From the NCBI GenBank assembly GCA_903878085.1, contig CAIRGJ010000024.1:1-64000 (forward strand): a stretch of 64,000 nt of DNA. Reading direction: 5' to 3'. The notes beneath the pieces are model-generated. The model saw only the letters and a program-made list of their open reading frames with translations. It had not been told where the DNA came from and searched no databases. Shown piece after piece: positions 11,171 through 21,706 of this stretch. The stretch's first letter is position 1, and every line of letters starts with the position of its first letter. Both the position numbers and the translations under genes were made by a program. This stretch comes from an uncultured Hyphomicrobiales bacterium. Lineage in GTDB: Bacteria; Pseudomonadota; Alphaproteobacteria; Rhizobiales; Xanthobacteraceae.

Positions 11171-12671
11171 ATGGCGCGCCTCGGACTTGAACGCACCGTT
11201 ATCGATGCGGCGGTACTCGAACGAACAGCCGCGCGCTTGGGGCAAGCCGGCGTGCTGCTGCCCACGATCGCGCAGCTGAAAGATCCCTCGTCGATTCCCG
11301 CCGTCGTTCGCGCCGCGCTCGCCGATATCGATCCCGACGGCCCCGACGCGCTAAATCTTTTCCGCGTGCACTGGTTCAACGGCGCCGATCGCAAGAGCCT
11401 CGTCGCGTTTCCTGATTACTTGGAGCTGCCGGCTGAACTGACCGGGGTGAAGGCACGCATCGTGCTGGCGCTCGGCAACCGCTTCCCCATGATCCGCGCC
11501 CACAAGGTGCTCGCCGCCTATGGCTGCCTGGTGCCGCGGCTGGTGACCGGCCAGTTCGATCCGGCGCGCGATCGCGCGGTATGGCCTTCGACCGGCAATT
11601 ACTGCCGCGGCGGCGTCGCTATCTCGCGTATTCTCGGCTGCCACGGCATCGCCGTGCTGCCGGAGAATATGAGCCGCGAGCGGTTCGACTGGCTGGACCA
11701 ATGGGTGGCGAGCCCCGCCGATATCGTCCGCACGCCCGGCTCGGAGAGCAACGTCAAGGAGATCTACGACACCTGCGCGGCGCTCGACCGCGAGCCCACC
11801 AATATCATCTTCAACCAGTTCTGCGAGTTCGGGAACTATCTGATCCACCGCGTCTGTACCGGCGCGGCAATGGAAAAGCTGTTCGCGGCGCTGACGCAAC
11901 AGCGGCCGGGGGTCAAGCTTGCCGCCTTCGTCTCTGCCTCGGGCTCGAGCGGCACACTTGCCGCCGGCGACCATCTCAAGGAGAAGCTCGGCGCGCGCAT
12001 CGTGGCGGGGAAGCGGCCGAATGCCCGACGTTGCTTTATAACGGTTTCGGCGAGCACAACATCCAGGGCATTGGCGATAAGCACGTTCCCTATATCCACA
12101 ACGTGATGAACACCGACGTGGTCGCCGGCGTCAGTGACCGGTCGACCGACACGCTGATGGTGCTGTTCAACACCGAGGTCGGGCGCAAATACCTGGTCGA
12201 GCGCCGCGGTGTCGATGCCGGCCTCGTCGCACGGCTCGGCGATCTCGGCCTGTCGTCTTTGTGTAACATGCTGGCGGCGATCAAGACCGCCAAGTACTTC
12301 GATCTCGGTTCGGACGACGTGATCCTCACGGTCGCGACCGACGGCGCGGCGATGTACGGCAGCGAGATCGCCAAGGTCGTGACGCGCGATTTCGGTAACC
12401 GGTTCGATGAGGTGGCGGCTGGCGAGACCTGGGGCCGGGCGCTTGCCGGCGCTACCACCGATCATTTCATGGAAATGACGCACATCGATCGCAAGCGCGT
12501 GTTCAATCTGGGTTACTTTACCTGGGTGGAACAGCAGGGCGTATCGCTTGAGGAATTTTCTGTGCGCGCCAAGCAGTCGTTCTGGGATGGCCTACTCGAT
12601 CTGGTGCCCGCCTGGGACGCGCTGATCGCCAAGGTCAACGCGAGGAGCGGCGCCGGCAAGACACGCGGTTT

Positions 12672-12675
<4 letters not shown>
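11171..12675 (+). pseudogene. Fold-type-II PLP enzyme of the urate cluster, broken by a one-base loss in a G run
   Basis: The two halves make one PLP-dependent protein of about 500 residues related to cysteine synthase/threonine synthase, of a kind found beside SsnA/YgfK/XdhD in purine-degrading clusters. The likely Schiff-base Lys is in [12 protein letters not shown] (about residue 110) and the phosphate-binding loop is STGNYCRGG (about 140). The first frame runs 11171-12106, the second resumes at about 12010 and ends at 12675. Adding one G to the run at 12007-12010 restores [20 protein letters not shown] without a gap. Conservation is good on both sides, so the event is either very recent or a sequencing error. 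It starts 21 bp after ssnA and overlaps the next PLP gene by 4 bp. A beta-elimination role, for example on diaminopropionate, is plausible but unproven. Confidence 0.82.
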
Positions 12676-13973
<1,298 letters not shown>

Positions 13974-14062
13974 TACCCGATGATCTCGCCGCGGGCCAGG
14001 AATACTACGGATACCGAACGGCCGCCGCCGCGGTTATGATGCAATCGCTGTCGAGAGGATAT

Positions 14063-16120
14063 ATGGCTGAACTGATCCCCGTTCCGTTCAAAGTCTTGGC
14101 GACCCGACTGTTTCGCGAGCTCGCGCAAAAGAAGGCCGCCTTCGACCTACCGGTTGCGCGCTTCTTTCAAGGCGCCACCGTCGACCTGTCGCGTACCGTG
14201 CACGGCCAGCGCGCGTCCAGCCCGTTTGGCCCCGCCGCCGGGCCGCATACCCAACTCGCCCAGAACATCGTGCTGTCGTGGCTCGTGGGCGGCCGGGTGA
14301 TCGAGCTCAAGACGGTGCAGATCAAGGACGACCTCGTTATCCCGCGCCCCTGCATCGACATGCAGACCGTCGGCTTCAACGTGGAATGGTCGCAGGAGCT
14401 CACGCTCGAGCAGTCGCTCGAGGAATACGTCAAAGCCTCGATGCTGATCGACATGCTCAAGGCGTCGGGATGGGCGCCCAGCTACGCCGACACCGTGTTC
14501 GACATGAGCGTCGGTTACGACCTCGCCGGCATCCGCTCGGCGCGCGTGTGCAGCTTTATGGCCGGCTTGATGGATGCGACGCCGATCGTCGCCCGGCTGC
14601 GCGAGCAGATCCCGCCTTCGCTCACCCATCTGCGCGATACGCCGTTCGTGACCCGCATTTCCGATACCGTCACTCTCTCCACCTTCCACGGCTGCCCGCC
14701 GCAGGAGATCGAGGCTATCGCCGCGTTCCTGCTGCAAGAGGTCGGGCTGCATGTCGTGGTCAAGCTCAACCCGACGCTGCTCGGTCGCGCGCAGGTGACG
14801 GAGATCCTGCACGAGCGGCTGGGCTACCGCGAGCTCAACGTACCGGCTGCCGCGTTCGACAAGGACGCCACCTGGGAGCAGGTGACAGGCTTTGTCGATC
14901 GACTCGGCACCCTGGCGCATTCGCTCGGACGCGGCTTCGGCGTCAAATTCTCCAACACCCTGCTGGTAGACAATCACAAGAGCTTCTTCCCGGCCAGCGA
15001 GAAGGTAATGTACCTCTCCGGCCCGCCATTGCACGTGCTGGCGATGCTGCTGGTGCGCCGCTTCCGCCAAATATTCGGCGATCGTCTTCCGATCTCGTTC
15101 TCCGGCGGGATCGACGCCGGTAATTTTGCCGACGCGGTCGCGCTCGGGTTGCAGCCAGTCAGCGTGTGCTCGGACATGTTGAAGAGCGGCGCTTATTCCG
15201 GCTACGCGCGCGGCGCGCGCTATCTCGTCAATCTGGTCAAGCGGATGAACGCTTCGGGCGCTGCCGACATCGACCAGTTCGTCATCAAAGCCTATGGCCA
15301 TGCGCAAACCGCGCTCGACAGTCTCGCGCTGCTGGCGCAGCGCGCGCAAGCCTGCCGCGCCGCGCTCGAGCAAGGCGGAGATCTGCGTGCAACCGCGGGC
15401 GAGGCATTCGACGCCTGGGTCTCGGCCGCTCGCTTGCTCAATACCGAGACTTATGCGGATCGGATGCTGTCAGATCCACGTTATGCCGCCGCCGACAATG
15501 CCACGCCGCCGAAGAAGATGGGAACGCGACTCACATTGTTTGATTGCATGACCTGCGACAAGTGCATTCCCGTCTGCCCAAACGACGCCAACTTCGTGTT
15601 GGCGACCCCCAAGGGACAGCTGCCAATCGAGCGCCTGATGCGAAACGGCGCAGGGTGGAGAATCGAGACGATGGGGGTGATCACGCACGACAAGCCATGG
15701 CAGATCGGCGTGTTTGCCGACGCCTGCAATGAGTGCGGCAACTGCGATGTGTTCTGTCCGGAGGATGGCGCGCCGTATCTCAGCAAGCCGTTGTTTTTTG
15801 GTAGTGTCGCCGCTTGGGCGCAGACGCCCACCCGCGACGGCTTCGCCTACGAAAAAGTCGGCGACGGGCTGCGCATACACGCCCGGCTGAAGGGACGCGT
15901 CGTTTCGCTCGAGACCGAAGGTAGTAAGGTGCGCTATCGCGGGAACGGGTTCGATCTGCGGCTAGATCCCGTCGATCCCGCTGGCAGCGCGGAGGGACTT
16001 TGCGACGGCCCGGTCGATCTCGCGCCGTTGCGGATTATGGAACTGATCCGCAGCGCTGTTACCGCTCCGGACGCCGTCAATTACATCAGCGCGGCCCTGC
16101 TCGCGACGACGTCGATATAA
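14063..16120 (+). CDS. YgfK-like Fe-S oxidoreductase without the FAD/NAD domain
   Basis: A 685-residue protein matching the two ends of YgfK. The N-terminal half is a dihydroorotate-dehydrogenase-like barrel ([13 protein letters not shown] at about 56-68, [24 protein letters not shown] at about 206, [17 protein letters not shown]). The C-terminal part carries two 4Fe-4S motifs, [12 protein letters not shown] at about 495 and [12 protein letters not shown] at about 555, then PYLSKPLFF and a small tail. E. coli YgfK is over 1000 residues because a glutamate-synthase-small-subunit-like FAD/NADPH domain sits between the two halves; that domain is absent here and the frame is intact. ATG 14063 has AGAGGA just upstream; ATG 14036 is less likely. 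Expected role: reduction of a purine or pyrimidine-like ring using electrons delivered from outside, plausibly by the ferredoxin encoded 23 bp downstream. Confidence 0.85.
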   Translation: MAELIPVPFKVLATRLFRELAQKKAAFDLPVARFFQGATVDLSRTVHGQRASSPFGPAAGPHTQLAQNIVLSWLVGGRVIELKTVQIKDDLVIPRPCIDMQTVGFNVEWSQELTLEQSLEEYVKASMLIDMLKASGWAPSYADTVFDMSVGYDLAGIRSARVCSFMAGLMDATPIVARLREQIPPSLTHLRDTPFVTRISDTVTLSTFHGCPPQEIEAIAAFLLQEVGLHVVVKLNPTLLGRAQVTEILHERLGYRELNVPAAAFDKDATWEQVTGFVDRLGTLAHSLGRGFGVKFSNTLLVDNHKSFFPASEKVMYLSGPPLHVLAMLLVRRFRQIFGDRLPISFSGGIDAGNFADAVALGLQPVSVCSDMLKSGAYSGYARGARYLVNLVKRMNASGAADIDQFVIKAYGHAQTALDSLALLAQRAQACRAALEQGGDLRATAGEAFDAWVSAARLLNTETYADRMLSDPRYAAADNATPPKKMGTRLTLFDCMTCDKCIPVCPNDANFVLATPKGQLPIERLMRNGAGWRIETMGVITHDKPWQIGVFADACNECGNCDVFCPEDGAPYLSKPLFFGSVAAWAQTPTRDGFAYEKVGDGLRIHARLKGRVVSLETEGSKVRYRGNGFDLRLDPVDPAGSAEGLCDGPVDLAPLRIMELIRSAVTAPDAVNYISAALLATTSI

Positions 16121-16143
16121 AGCCAAGAACCAAGGACAAAGCC

Positions 16144-16344
16144 ATGGCTTACATGATTGTGCCTTCCCTATGCACAGCGTGCGGTGCGTGCGAATTCGAA
16201 TGCCCGAACAAGGCCATCAGCATGGCGGCCGACGTCTACGCAATCGACCCGTCCAAGTGCCAGGAATGCAAGGGCGAGTACGATACCCCGCAATGCGCCA
16301 CGGTATGCCCGATCCCCAACACCTGCGTGCCGTCGCGAAGTTAA
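16144..16344 (+). CDS. Small 2[4Fe-4S] ferredoxin
   Basis: A 66-residue ferredoxin with two cluster motifs: [12 protein letters not shown] at about residues 10-21 and [18 protein letters not shown] at about 41-58, the second with the insertion typical of Alvin/YfhL-type ferredoxins. It begins 23 bp after the YgfK-like gene behind AAGGACAAAGCC and is probably in the same operon. Family members often have a C-terminal helix of 15-25 residues; here the protein ends right after [10 protein letters not shown], about 40 bp before the IS1182 remnant, so the tail may have been lost to that insertion. Most likely it passes electrons to the YgfK-like or XdhD-like protein, neither of which has a flavin domain. 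Confidence 0.85.
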   Translation: MAYMIVPSLCTACGACEFECPNKAISMAADVYAIDPSKCQECKGEYDTPQCATVCPIPNTCVPSRS

Positions 16345-16383
16345 ATTTGGACGGGCAGGTTATGTATGGAATTCAGACTGTAG

Positions 16384-16985
16384 CAAACAGACCTTCCGCC
16401 AGCGGAACGTTTCGATCTCTATCCCGCCAGGCTCATGGGTGACAGTGCCTATGGCTCGGCCGTGATGCTCGGCTGGCTGGTCCATGAGCATGGCATCGAG
16501 CCGCATGTGACTGTCTTCGACAGATCGGCTCGCACGGACGGCACCTTCTCACGCGACGACTTTACCTACGACCACGAGCGAGGCGTTTACGCCTGTCTTG
16601 GCGGCAGGATGCTGACCATGAAGGGAACGCTCGTGAATGACGGTGCAACCGTACTCTACCGCGTGAGCAAACATGACTGCGAAGCCTGTCCGTTAAAACC
16701 CACTGCTGCCCAAAGGAGCCGGCCCGCAAGGTGCCGCGTTCGATCCACGAGGGGGCGCGTGATATGGCCCGTAAGATCGCAAAATCTTGGGAAGGCCGAA
16801 CGTCTCGCCGACTACGTAAGAAGATCGAGATGCTGTTCGCGCACCTCAAGCGCATTCTCAAGCTGGATCGGCTCCGACTACGAGGACCGAACGGTGCTCG
16901 CGATGAGTTCCTGCTCGCAGCAACCGCCCAGAACCTCCGGAAACTGGCCAAGCTGATACCGATACCGAACCTGAAACCAGCCTGA
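16384..16985 (+). pseudogene. IS1182-family transposase, C-terminal fragment, frameshifted
   Basis: The first frame (to about 16720) gives ERFDLYPARLMGDSAYGSA and HGIEPHVTVFDRSARTDGTF, the DDE-catalytic region of IS1182 transposases. The second frame (about 16735 to 16985) gives RRLRKKIEMLFAHLKRILKL, then LRLRGPNGARDEFLLAATAQ, the conserved C-terminus with the catalytic Glu region. At least one frame change near 16720-16740 separates them, and the N-terminal half is missing. It cannot be an active transposase. Confidence 0.85.
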
Positions 16986-17074
16986 GAGAAGATCAGCCGA
17001 CAATCGTCCGCCTAAACACTAGCGCGCCTCGATCCATCTCGATCTGATGTCGGACTTTTTCAACAAAATCGGCC
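16384..17074 (+). mobile_element. IS1182-family element, 5'-truncated remnant with terminal repeat
   Basis: The C-terminal part of an IS1182-type DDE transposase followed by a right-hand terminal repeat. The coding remnant starts abruptly at about 16384, after a stop codon; the N-terminal half of the transposase and the left end are absent. The repeat is at 17052-17074 (ggactttttcaacaaaatcgg followed by cc), a terminal sequence common in these elements. The remnant lies directly after the ferredoxin gene and marks the right edge of the purine island. Confidence 0.8.
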
Positions 17075-17589
17075 CATAGCGGACATGCGGAAGTGCTGTC
17101 TGCATGTCCGCTTATGTAGGTGGAGCAGACGTATCGCGTGCGTGTCGCTTTCTCCCAATTGGCCCCGAGTGGCTATTTTGGTGGGACACTTTGAGTAAAA
17201 GACCTAATGATCGCATGGGAAGAATTGGTGCAGTCCTCTCGGGACCGCCAGCAACGAGTAAAGCGGATAGGGCTGTCGCGAGGTTCTCGTCGATGGCATT
17301 CCGACGAGTTGATTGTTGCGCGACTCTTTGAGTCAGCGGAGCTGAGCTCTCAATCGATTCACAGCGGCAATCAACCGGCGACGCTCTTGGTCTTAACGGC
17401 GCTCGCCATCGAACTGTTACACGCGACTGCCGCCGCACCGCCGATGTCTATTTGCCGTGCGCCAGCGGCGGGGTTCGAAAAGCCGTTTGGCGATGCCGTA
17501 TGGACAAAGTGAGGGTCACATCCTAAAATATCGATATTCTGAATATATACCAATATAGTCGCCGCCATGCTCGTCCTGGATCGGAAGAA
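16986..17589. other. 600-bp stretch without a supported gene
   Basis: Holds the IS1182 terminal repeat (17052-17074), then an 11-bp perfect inverted repeat (agcggacatgc at 17078-17088 with gcatgtccgct at 17102-17112) that could form a hairpin. From there to 17589 several short open frames overlap, but none looks like a protein. Base composition is visibly less GC-rich than neighbouring genes, and the segment resembles degenerate intergenic sequence. A 12-bp palindrome aatatcgatatt (17527-17538) in an AT-rich stretch 50 bp before the GntR gene may belong to its promoter or operator. Confidence 0.5.
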
Positions 17590-18441
17590 ATGTCCCCGCC
17601 GAACGCGCTATCGTCGCGTTATTCGCCCGTCGCCGGGCGCCAGCGGTCAATGCCGATGAAACGGCCAGCCTTTCCTTCCGGCGGCGAACCTGCCAGCAAG
17701 ACGCGCATTCACGCGGTCTATCTGCAGTTGCGGCGCGACATCCTGCACGGCAAATTTCAGCCCGGGGCGCGGCTGCCGGTCGAGCATCTGAAGATCGACT
17801 ACGGCGTCGGTGCGGGGACCGTCCGCGAGGCGCTGTCGTTGCTGGTCGCCGACGCTCTGGTGACGCCAGAAGGTCAGCGCGGCTTTTGGGTCGCGCCGGT
17901 TTCCGAAGACGATCTGATCGACATCACCAATACGCGGATGCAGCTCGAAAGCTCGGCGCTGCGTCAGGCCATCCGCTTGGGCGATGATGCGTGGGAAGCG
18001 GCCATTGTCGCCGCCTTCCATCGTCTCGGCTTGGTGGAGGATGCGACTGGGCGTCCGCTCGAAGGCCGGGTGGACGAGTGGGAGCTGCGCAATCAGGACT
18101 TCCACGACGCGCTGATTGCGGCCTGTCCGTCGCGCTGGCTGAAGCACTTTCGCAGCATTCTTTATCATCAACATGAGCGCTACCGGCGTCTCAGCCTCTC
18201 GCATGGCTCGACAAAGCGCGATGTGCGCGCCGAGCACCGAGCCATTCTATCCGCCGTCCTGCAGCGTGACGAGAATCGGGCCGCCGAATTGATCGAACGG
18301 CACATTGCCGCAACACGCGACATGTTGTTTCGGGTCGGCTTGCCCGATCGGAAACCGGATCGCTCTCCCAGCGCGCCCCGAAAAATCGACCGCGACGTTA
18401 AATTGAAAAGCGCTTCCAAGAAAAGGAATGACTCAAAATGA
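17590..18441 (+). CDS. GntR-family (FCD-type) transcriptional regulator
   Basis: A 283-residue regulator with an N-terminal winged helix (about residues 43-105; LRRDILHGKFQPGARLPVEH and VGAGTVREALSLLV are the wHTH signature) and an all-helical FCD effector domain with the expected His/Asp ligands (NQDFHDALIAAC, EHRAIL, ERHIAATRD). ATG 17590 has GGAAG very close by; ATG 17650 also gives a complete HTH and is an alternative. Its stop overlaps the start of the aldehyde dehydrogenase gene (ATGA), so it regulates the pathway it is transcribed with. A Lys/Arg-rich tail follows the FCD domain. Confidence 0.88.
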   Translation: MSPPNALSSRYSPVAGRQRSMPMKRPAFPSGGEPASKTRIHAVYLQLRRDILHGKFQPGARLPVEHLKIDYGVGAGTVREALSLLVADALVTPEGQRGFWVAPVSEDDLIDITNTRMQLESSALRQAIRLGDDAWEAAIVAAFHRLGLVEDATGRPLEGRVDEWELRNQDFHDALIAACPSRWLKHFRSILYHQHERYRRLSLSHGSTKRDVRAEHRAILSAVLQRDENRAAELIERHIAATRDMLFRVGLPDRKPDRSPSAPRKIDRDVKLKSASKKRNDSK

Positions 18442-19940
18442 CCAGCACCGCGATCGCCGCGCCGGCGGTTCTGTCCGGCAAGCCCGCCGAAGTCGGCCAC
18501 TTCATCGATGGCCGCAAGGTTTTCTCCGCGCGTCCCGCCTTCGAAAACCGAAATCCGGCGACCGGGGAGGTGGTCAGCCTCGTCCATGAGGCCGATGCGG
18601 CGCTGGTCGACGACGCCGTGCAGGCGGCACGCCGCGCGCTGAAGGGGCCGTGGGGGCGCATGAGCGACCAGGAACGGTCGGGTCTGCTGCGCAAAGTCGC
18701 CGAAGGCATCACGCGGCGTTTCGACGAATTTCTGAGGGCGGAAGTGCTTGACACCGGCAAACCGGTCAGCCTCGCATCCCACCTCGATATCCCGCGCGGC
18801 GCGGCAAACTTCAGCGTCTTCGCCGACCAGATACTCTCGGCCTCGACCGAGGCCTTCCGCATGGCGACTCCGGACGGCGCGGGCGCGCTGAACTATGCGA
18901 TCCGGGTGCCACGCGGCGTGATCGCGGTGGTCTGTCCGTGGAATCTGCCGCTGCTGTTGATGACGTGGAAAGTGGCGCCGGCGCTCGCTTGCGGCAACAC
19001 CGTCGTCGTTAAGCCGTCGGAAGAAACGCCCACCACCGCGGCGCTGCTCGGTGAAGTCATGAACGAGGCCGGTGTTCCGCCGGGTGTCTATAATGTCGTG
19101 CAGGGCCTGGGGCCGAACAGCACCGGCGAATTCCTGACCCGCCATCCCGGCGTCAACGGCATCACTTTCACCGGCGAGACACGCACCGGCGAGGCCATTA
19201 TGGCCGCCGCCTCCAAAGGCGTGCGGCCCGTCTCGCTGGAACTCGGCGGCAAAAACGCGGCCATGGTTTTTGCCGATTGCAATCTCGACAAGGCGATCGA
19301 AGGAACCATGCGATCCACCTTCGCCAATTGCGGCCAGGTGTGCCTCGGTACCGAAAGGATTTATGTCGAGCGCCCGCTGTTCAACACGTTCGTGGAGCGA
19401 CTGAAAACGGCCGCCCAAGGCTTGAAGATGGGCGATCCCTTCAGTCCGGCGACCAACCTCGGCCCGCTGATCAGCAGCGACCATCGCAAAAAGGTTCTCT
19501 CCTACTATGGGCGCGCCAAAGCAGAGGGCGCGGAAGTCATTCTCGGCGGCGGCGTGCCCGATCTCGCGACGCCGCTGAGCGTTGGCTATTGGATCGAGCC
19601 GACAATCTGGACTGGCTTGAGCGAGGAATCGGCGGTCGTCCGGGAGGAAATCTTTGGCCCGTGTTGCCACGTCACGCCGTTCGACACCGAGGACGAAGCC
19701 GCCACGCTGGCGAATAACAGTCCATACGGTTTGGCGACCGCCATCTGGACCAACGATCTGACGCGGGCCCACCGGTTGGCCGCACGGATCGAAGTCGGAA
19801 TCGTCTGGGTGAACTCCTGGTTCTTGCGCGACCTGCGGACGCCCTTTGGCGGCTCGAAGCAGTCGGGCGTCGGCCGGGAAGGCGGCGTCCACTCGATGGA
19901 GTTCTACACGGAGCTGCGCAACGTTTGTATCAAGCTTTAG
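18438..19940 (+). CDS. 2-aminomuconate/2-hydroxymuconate semialdehyde dehydrogenase-type ALDH
   Basis: A 500-residue NAD-dependent aldehyde dehydrogenase. It has the coenzyme-binding VVCPWNLPLL (about 165-174), general-base Glu in SLELGGKNAAM (about 268) and nucleophile Cys in CGQVCLGTERIYVE (about 300). The C-terminal stretch FLRDLRTPFGGSKQSGVGR followed by GGVHSMEFYTE is characteristic of muconic-semialdehyde dehydrogenases (AmnC/DmpC/XylG). It is translationally coupled to the GntR gene and followed 63 bp later by an ACMSD-like amidohydrolase. In 3-hydroxyanthranilate breakdown ACMSD produces 2-aminomuconate semialdehyde, which this type of enzyme oxidises, so the pair could act in sequence. 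Confidence 0.85.
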   Translation: MTSTAIAAPAVLSGKPAEVGHFIDGRKVFSARPAFENRNPATGEVVSLVHEADAALVDDAVQAARRALKGPWGRMSDQERSGLLRKVAEGITRRFDEFLRAEVLDTGKPVSLASHLDIPRGAANFSVFADQILSASTEAFRMATPDGAGALNYAIRVPRGVIAVVCPWNLPLLLMTWKVAPALACGNTVVVKPSEETPTTAALLGEVMNEAGVPPGVYNVVQGLGPNSTGEFLTRHPGVNGITFTGETRTGEAIMAAASKGVRPVSLELGGKNAAMVFADCNLDKAIEGTMRSTFANCGQVCLGTERIYVERPLFNTFVERLKTAAQGLKMGDPFSPATNLGPLISSDHRKKVLSYYGRAKAEGAEVILGGGVPDLATPLSVGYWIEPTIWTGLSEESAVVREEIFGPCCHVTPFDTEDEAATLANNSPYGLATAIWTNDLTRAHRLAARIEVGIVWVNSWFLRDLRTPFGGSKQSGVGREGGVHSMEFYTELRNVCIKL

Positions 19941-20003
19941 CAACAACCCGGCGCGAACCCGAAGCGCGTGCGCGCCGCATTACCGTTCAGCAGAGGTCAG
20001 TTC

Positions 20004-20951
20004 ATGCAGTCTAATCGGCGGATCGATACGCACCATCATTATGTGCCGCCCTTCTATCTATCCGAAGTCGGCGCTGAAGCCATCGGGCGTACGTTGGTGT
20101 CTGGCCGCGCGCCGGAGTGGACGCCCCGGCATTCGATTGACGCCATGGACCGCAATGGCATCGCGACTGCTGTGGTGTCGATCTCCGCGCCGGGTTTTGC
20201 CTGTGACGAAGGAAAGAAGACCGATCTATGCCAGCGTTGTAACGACTATGCCGCCCAGATGCGCGCCGACTTTCCGGGCCGCTTCGGCAATTTCGCCAGC
20301 CTGCCTTTGCCGGATATCGACGCGAGTTTGGCCGAGATTGATCGTAGCTCGGGAGTGCTCAAAGCCGAAGGCATCTGTATCCTGACCAATTACGGTGGGC
20401 GTCATCTAGGCGACCCACACTTCGACCCCTTGTTCGAGGAACTCAATCGGCGGCAAGCGGTCGTCTACGTGCATCCCACCGAAACGCCTTGCAGTTGCGA
20501 CCTCGGTTTGCCGCCGGCCTCGTTGGAATTTCCGTTTGACACGACGCGGGCGATCGCCGGCCTTCTCTTCAGCGGGACTCTCAACCGCTTTCGCGACATC
20601 AAGTTCATCTTCTCGCACGCCGGAGGAACCATACCGTTTCTGGCCGAGCGCCTCGCCCGGCTTGAACGCCGTCCGGAATATAAAAGTCATGTTCCGGAAG
20701 GTGTGCTCGCGGCCCTGAAGCGTTTGCATTACGACACCGCTCTGTCGGCCAATCGCCTGGCGATGGATGCACTGCTTGGGCTGGTGCCGTCGCGGCAGGT
20801 TCTGTTCGGCAGCGACTATCCTTATGCGCCGGAGGAGGCGATGATTGGTACGGTGAAGGGACTAAACGACTTGAACCTTTCCGGTGACGACCTTGCTGCG
20901 ATCGAACGAACGAATGCGATCCGGCTCATGCCGTCGCTTCAAGGGCGTTAA
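20004..20951 (+). CDS. ACMSD-like amidohydrolase-2 (decarboxylase type)
   Basis: A 315-residue TIM-barrel metal enzyme of the amidohydrolase-2/ACMSD family, whose members decarboxylate or hydrolyse aromatic ring-cleavage products. The N-terminal metal motif is DTHHHYVPP (residues 8-16), with VYVHPTETP (about 157), FIFSHAGGTIPFL (about 205) and the Asp motif FGSDYPYAPEE (about 273). ATG 20004 follows AGAGG; a GTG at 19968 is an in-frame alternative. Its pairing with a muconate-semialdehyde dehydrogenase suggests aminocarboxymuconate-semialdehyde decarboxylase, but the family is broad and the call is not certain. Confidence 0.78.
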   Translation: MQSNRRIDTHHHYVPPFYLSEVGAEAIGRTLVSGRAPEWTPRHSIDAMDRNGIATAVVSISAPGFACDEGKKTDLCQRCNDYAAQMRADFPGRFGNFASLPLPDIDASLAEIDRSSGVLKAEGICILTNYGGRHLGDPHFDPLFEELNRRQAVVYVHPTETPCSCDLGLPPASLEFPFDTTRAIAGLLFSGTLNRFRDIKFIFSHAGGTIPFLAERLARLERRPEYKSHVPEGVLAALKRLHYDTALSANRLAMDALLGLVPSRQVLFGSDYPYAPEEAMIGTVKGLNDLNLSGDDLAAIERTNAIRLMPSLQGR

Positions 20952-20995
20952 AAGCGGTAACTGTGCTCCGTCGCCATTTAATGTAGCGTGACGAT

Positions 20996-21706
20996 ATGAA
21001 ACCCGTCGCGGTCGCTATCGTCTGCAAGACCCCGGCTGCGGGCGCGTCGAAAACGCGCTTGTCGCCGCCGCTGCGGCCCGAAGAGTGCGCGGCGATCTCC
21101 GGTTGCTTCATCCGCGACCTGTCGGCGACCATCCAGTCGCTGGCCGCCGATGGCGGCGTGCAAGGTTGCGCGGTCTATACGCCGCTCGGCTCGGAGACGG
21201 CGTTGCGCCATTTGCTGCCGGACGCGTTCGAGCTGACCTTGCAGGGCGAGGGCGACCTGGGTGCGCGGCTTCTGCAAGCCACCGCCGATCTGCTCGATGC
21301 CGGTTACGCCGGGGCCATCCTGGTCAATTCCGATTCGCCCACTTTGCCGAAAGCCATTTTACGCGAGGCCGCCGACGCCGTGCGGCAGGGCGACAATGTC
21401 GTGCTCAGCCCGGCCCTCGATGGCGGCTACACCCTGATCGGCCTGTCGCGTCCGCACGCGCGGTTGTTCGATGCCATGCCTTGGAGCACCGATGCGGTGT
21501 ATCGACTGACTGTGGCGCACGCGGCCGAAATCGGACTATCGGTCATGAACGTGCCCGGATGGTATGACGTCGATGACGCCACGTCATTTCGTATGCTTGA
21601 GGCGGAATTCGACGGCATCCGGCCCGCCTTCGCAGCCCGGCATCTCGTGGCCGCCGACGCGCCCGCGACGAGGCAATTCGTACTAGATCGCCGCGACGGC
21701 CGATGA
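20996..21706 (+). CDS. TIGR04282/DUF2064-family nucleotidyl/glycosyltransferase-like protein
   Basis: A 236-residue GT-A-fold protein. It starts with VAIVCKTPAAGASKTRLSPP, the CofC/GlmU-like nucleotide loop, has VNSDSPTLP as the DxD-like motif (about residues 108-116), then LSPALDGGYTLIGL and WSTDAVY. The family was first described as a transferase associated with radical-SAM/selenium domains. The last four bases overlap the start of the FAD oxidoreductase gene (ATGA), so they are coupled. The substrate is unknown; arsenosugar or other sugar-nucleotide transfer has been proposed for relatives. Confidence 0.8.
   Translation: MKPVAVAIVCKTPAAGASKTRLSPPLRPEECAAISGCFIRDLSATIQSLAADGGVQGCAVYTPLGSETALRHLLPDAFELTLQGEGDLGARLLQATADLLDAGYAGAILVNSDSPTLPKAILREAADAVRQGDNVVLSPALDGGYTLIGLSRPHARLFDAMPWSTDAVYRLTVAHAAEIGLSVMNVPGWYDVDDATSFRMLEAEFDGIRPAFAARHLVAADAPATRQFVLDRRDGR

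Noticed and set aside
17104-17512. Short open frames after the IS1182 end as possible small genes
   Set aside because: They overlap each other, lack ribosome sites and motifs, and lie in degenerate intergenic sequence next to the IS remnant.
19968-20003. GTG 19968 as the start of the ACMSD-like gene
   Set aside because: ATG 20004 has an AGAGG site and starts just before the conserved metal motif; the extra 12 residues look non-conserved.
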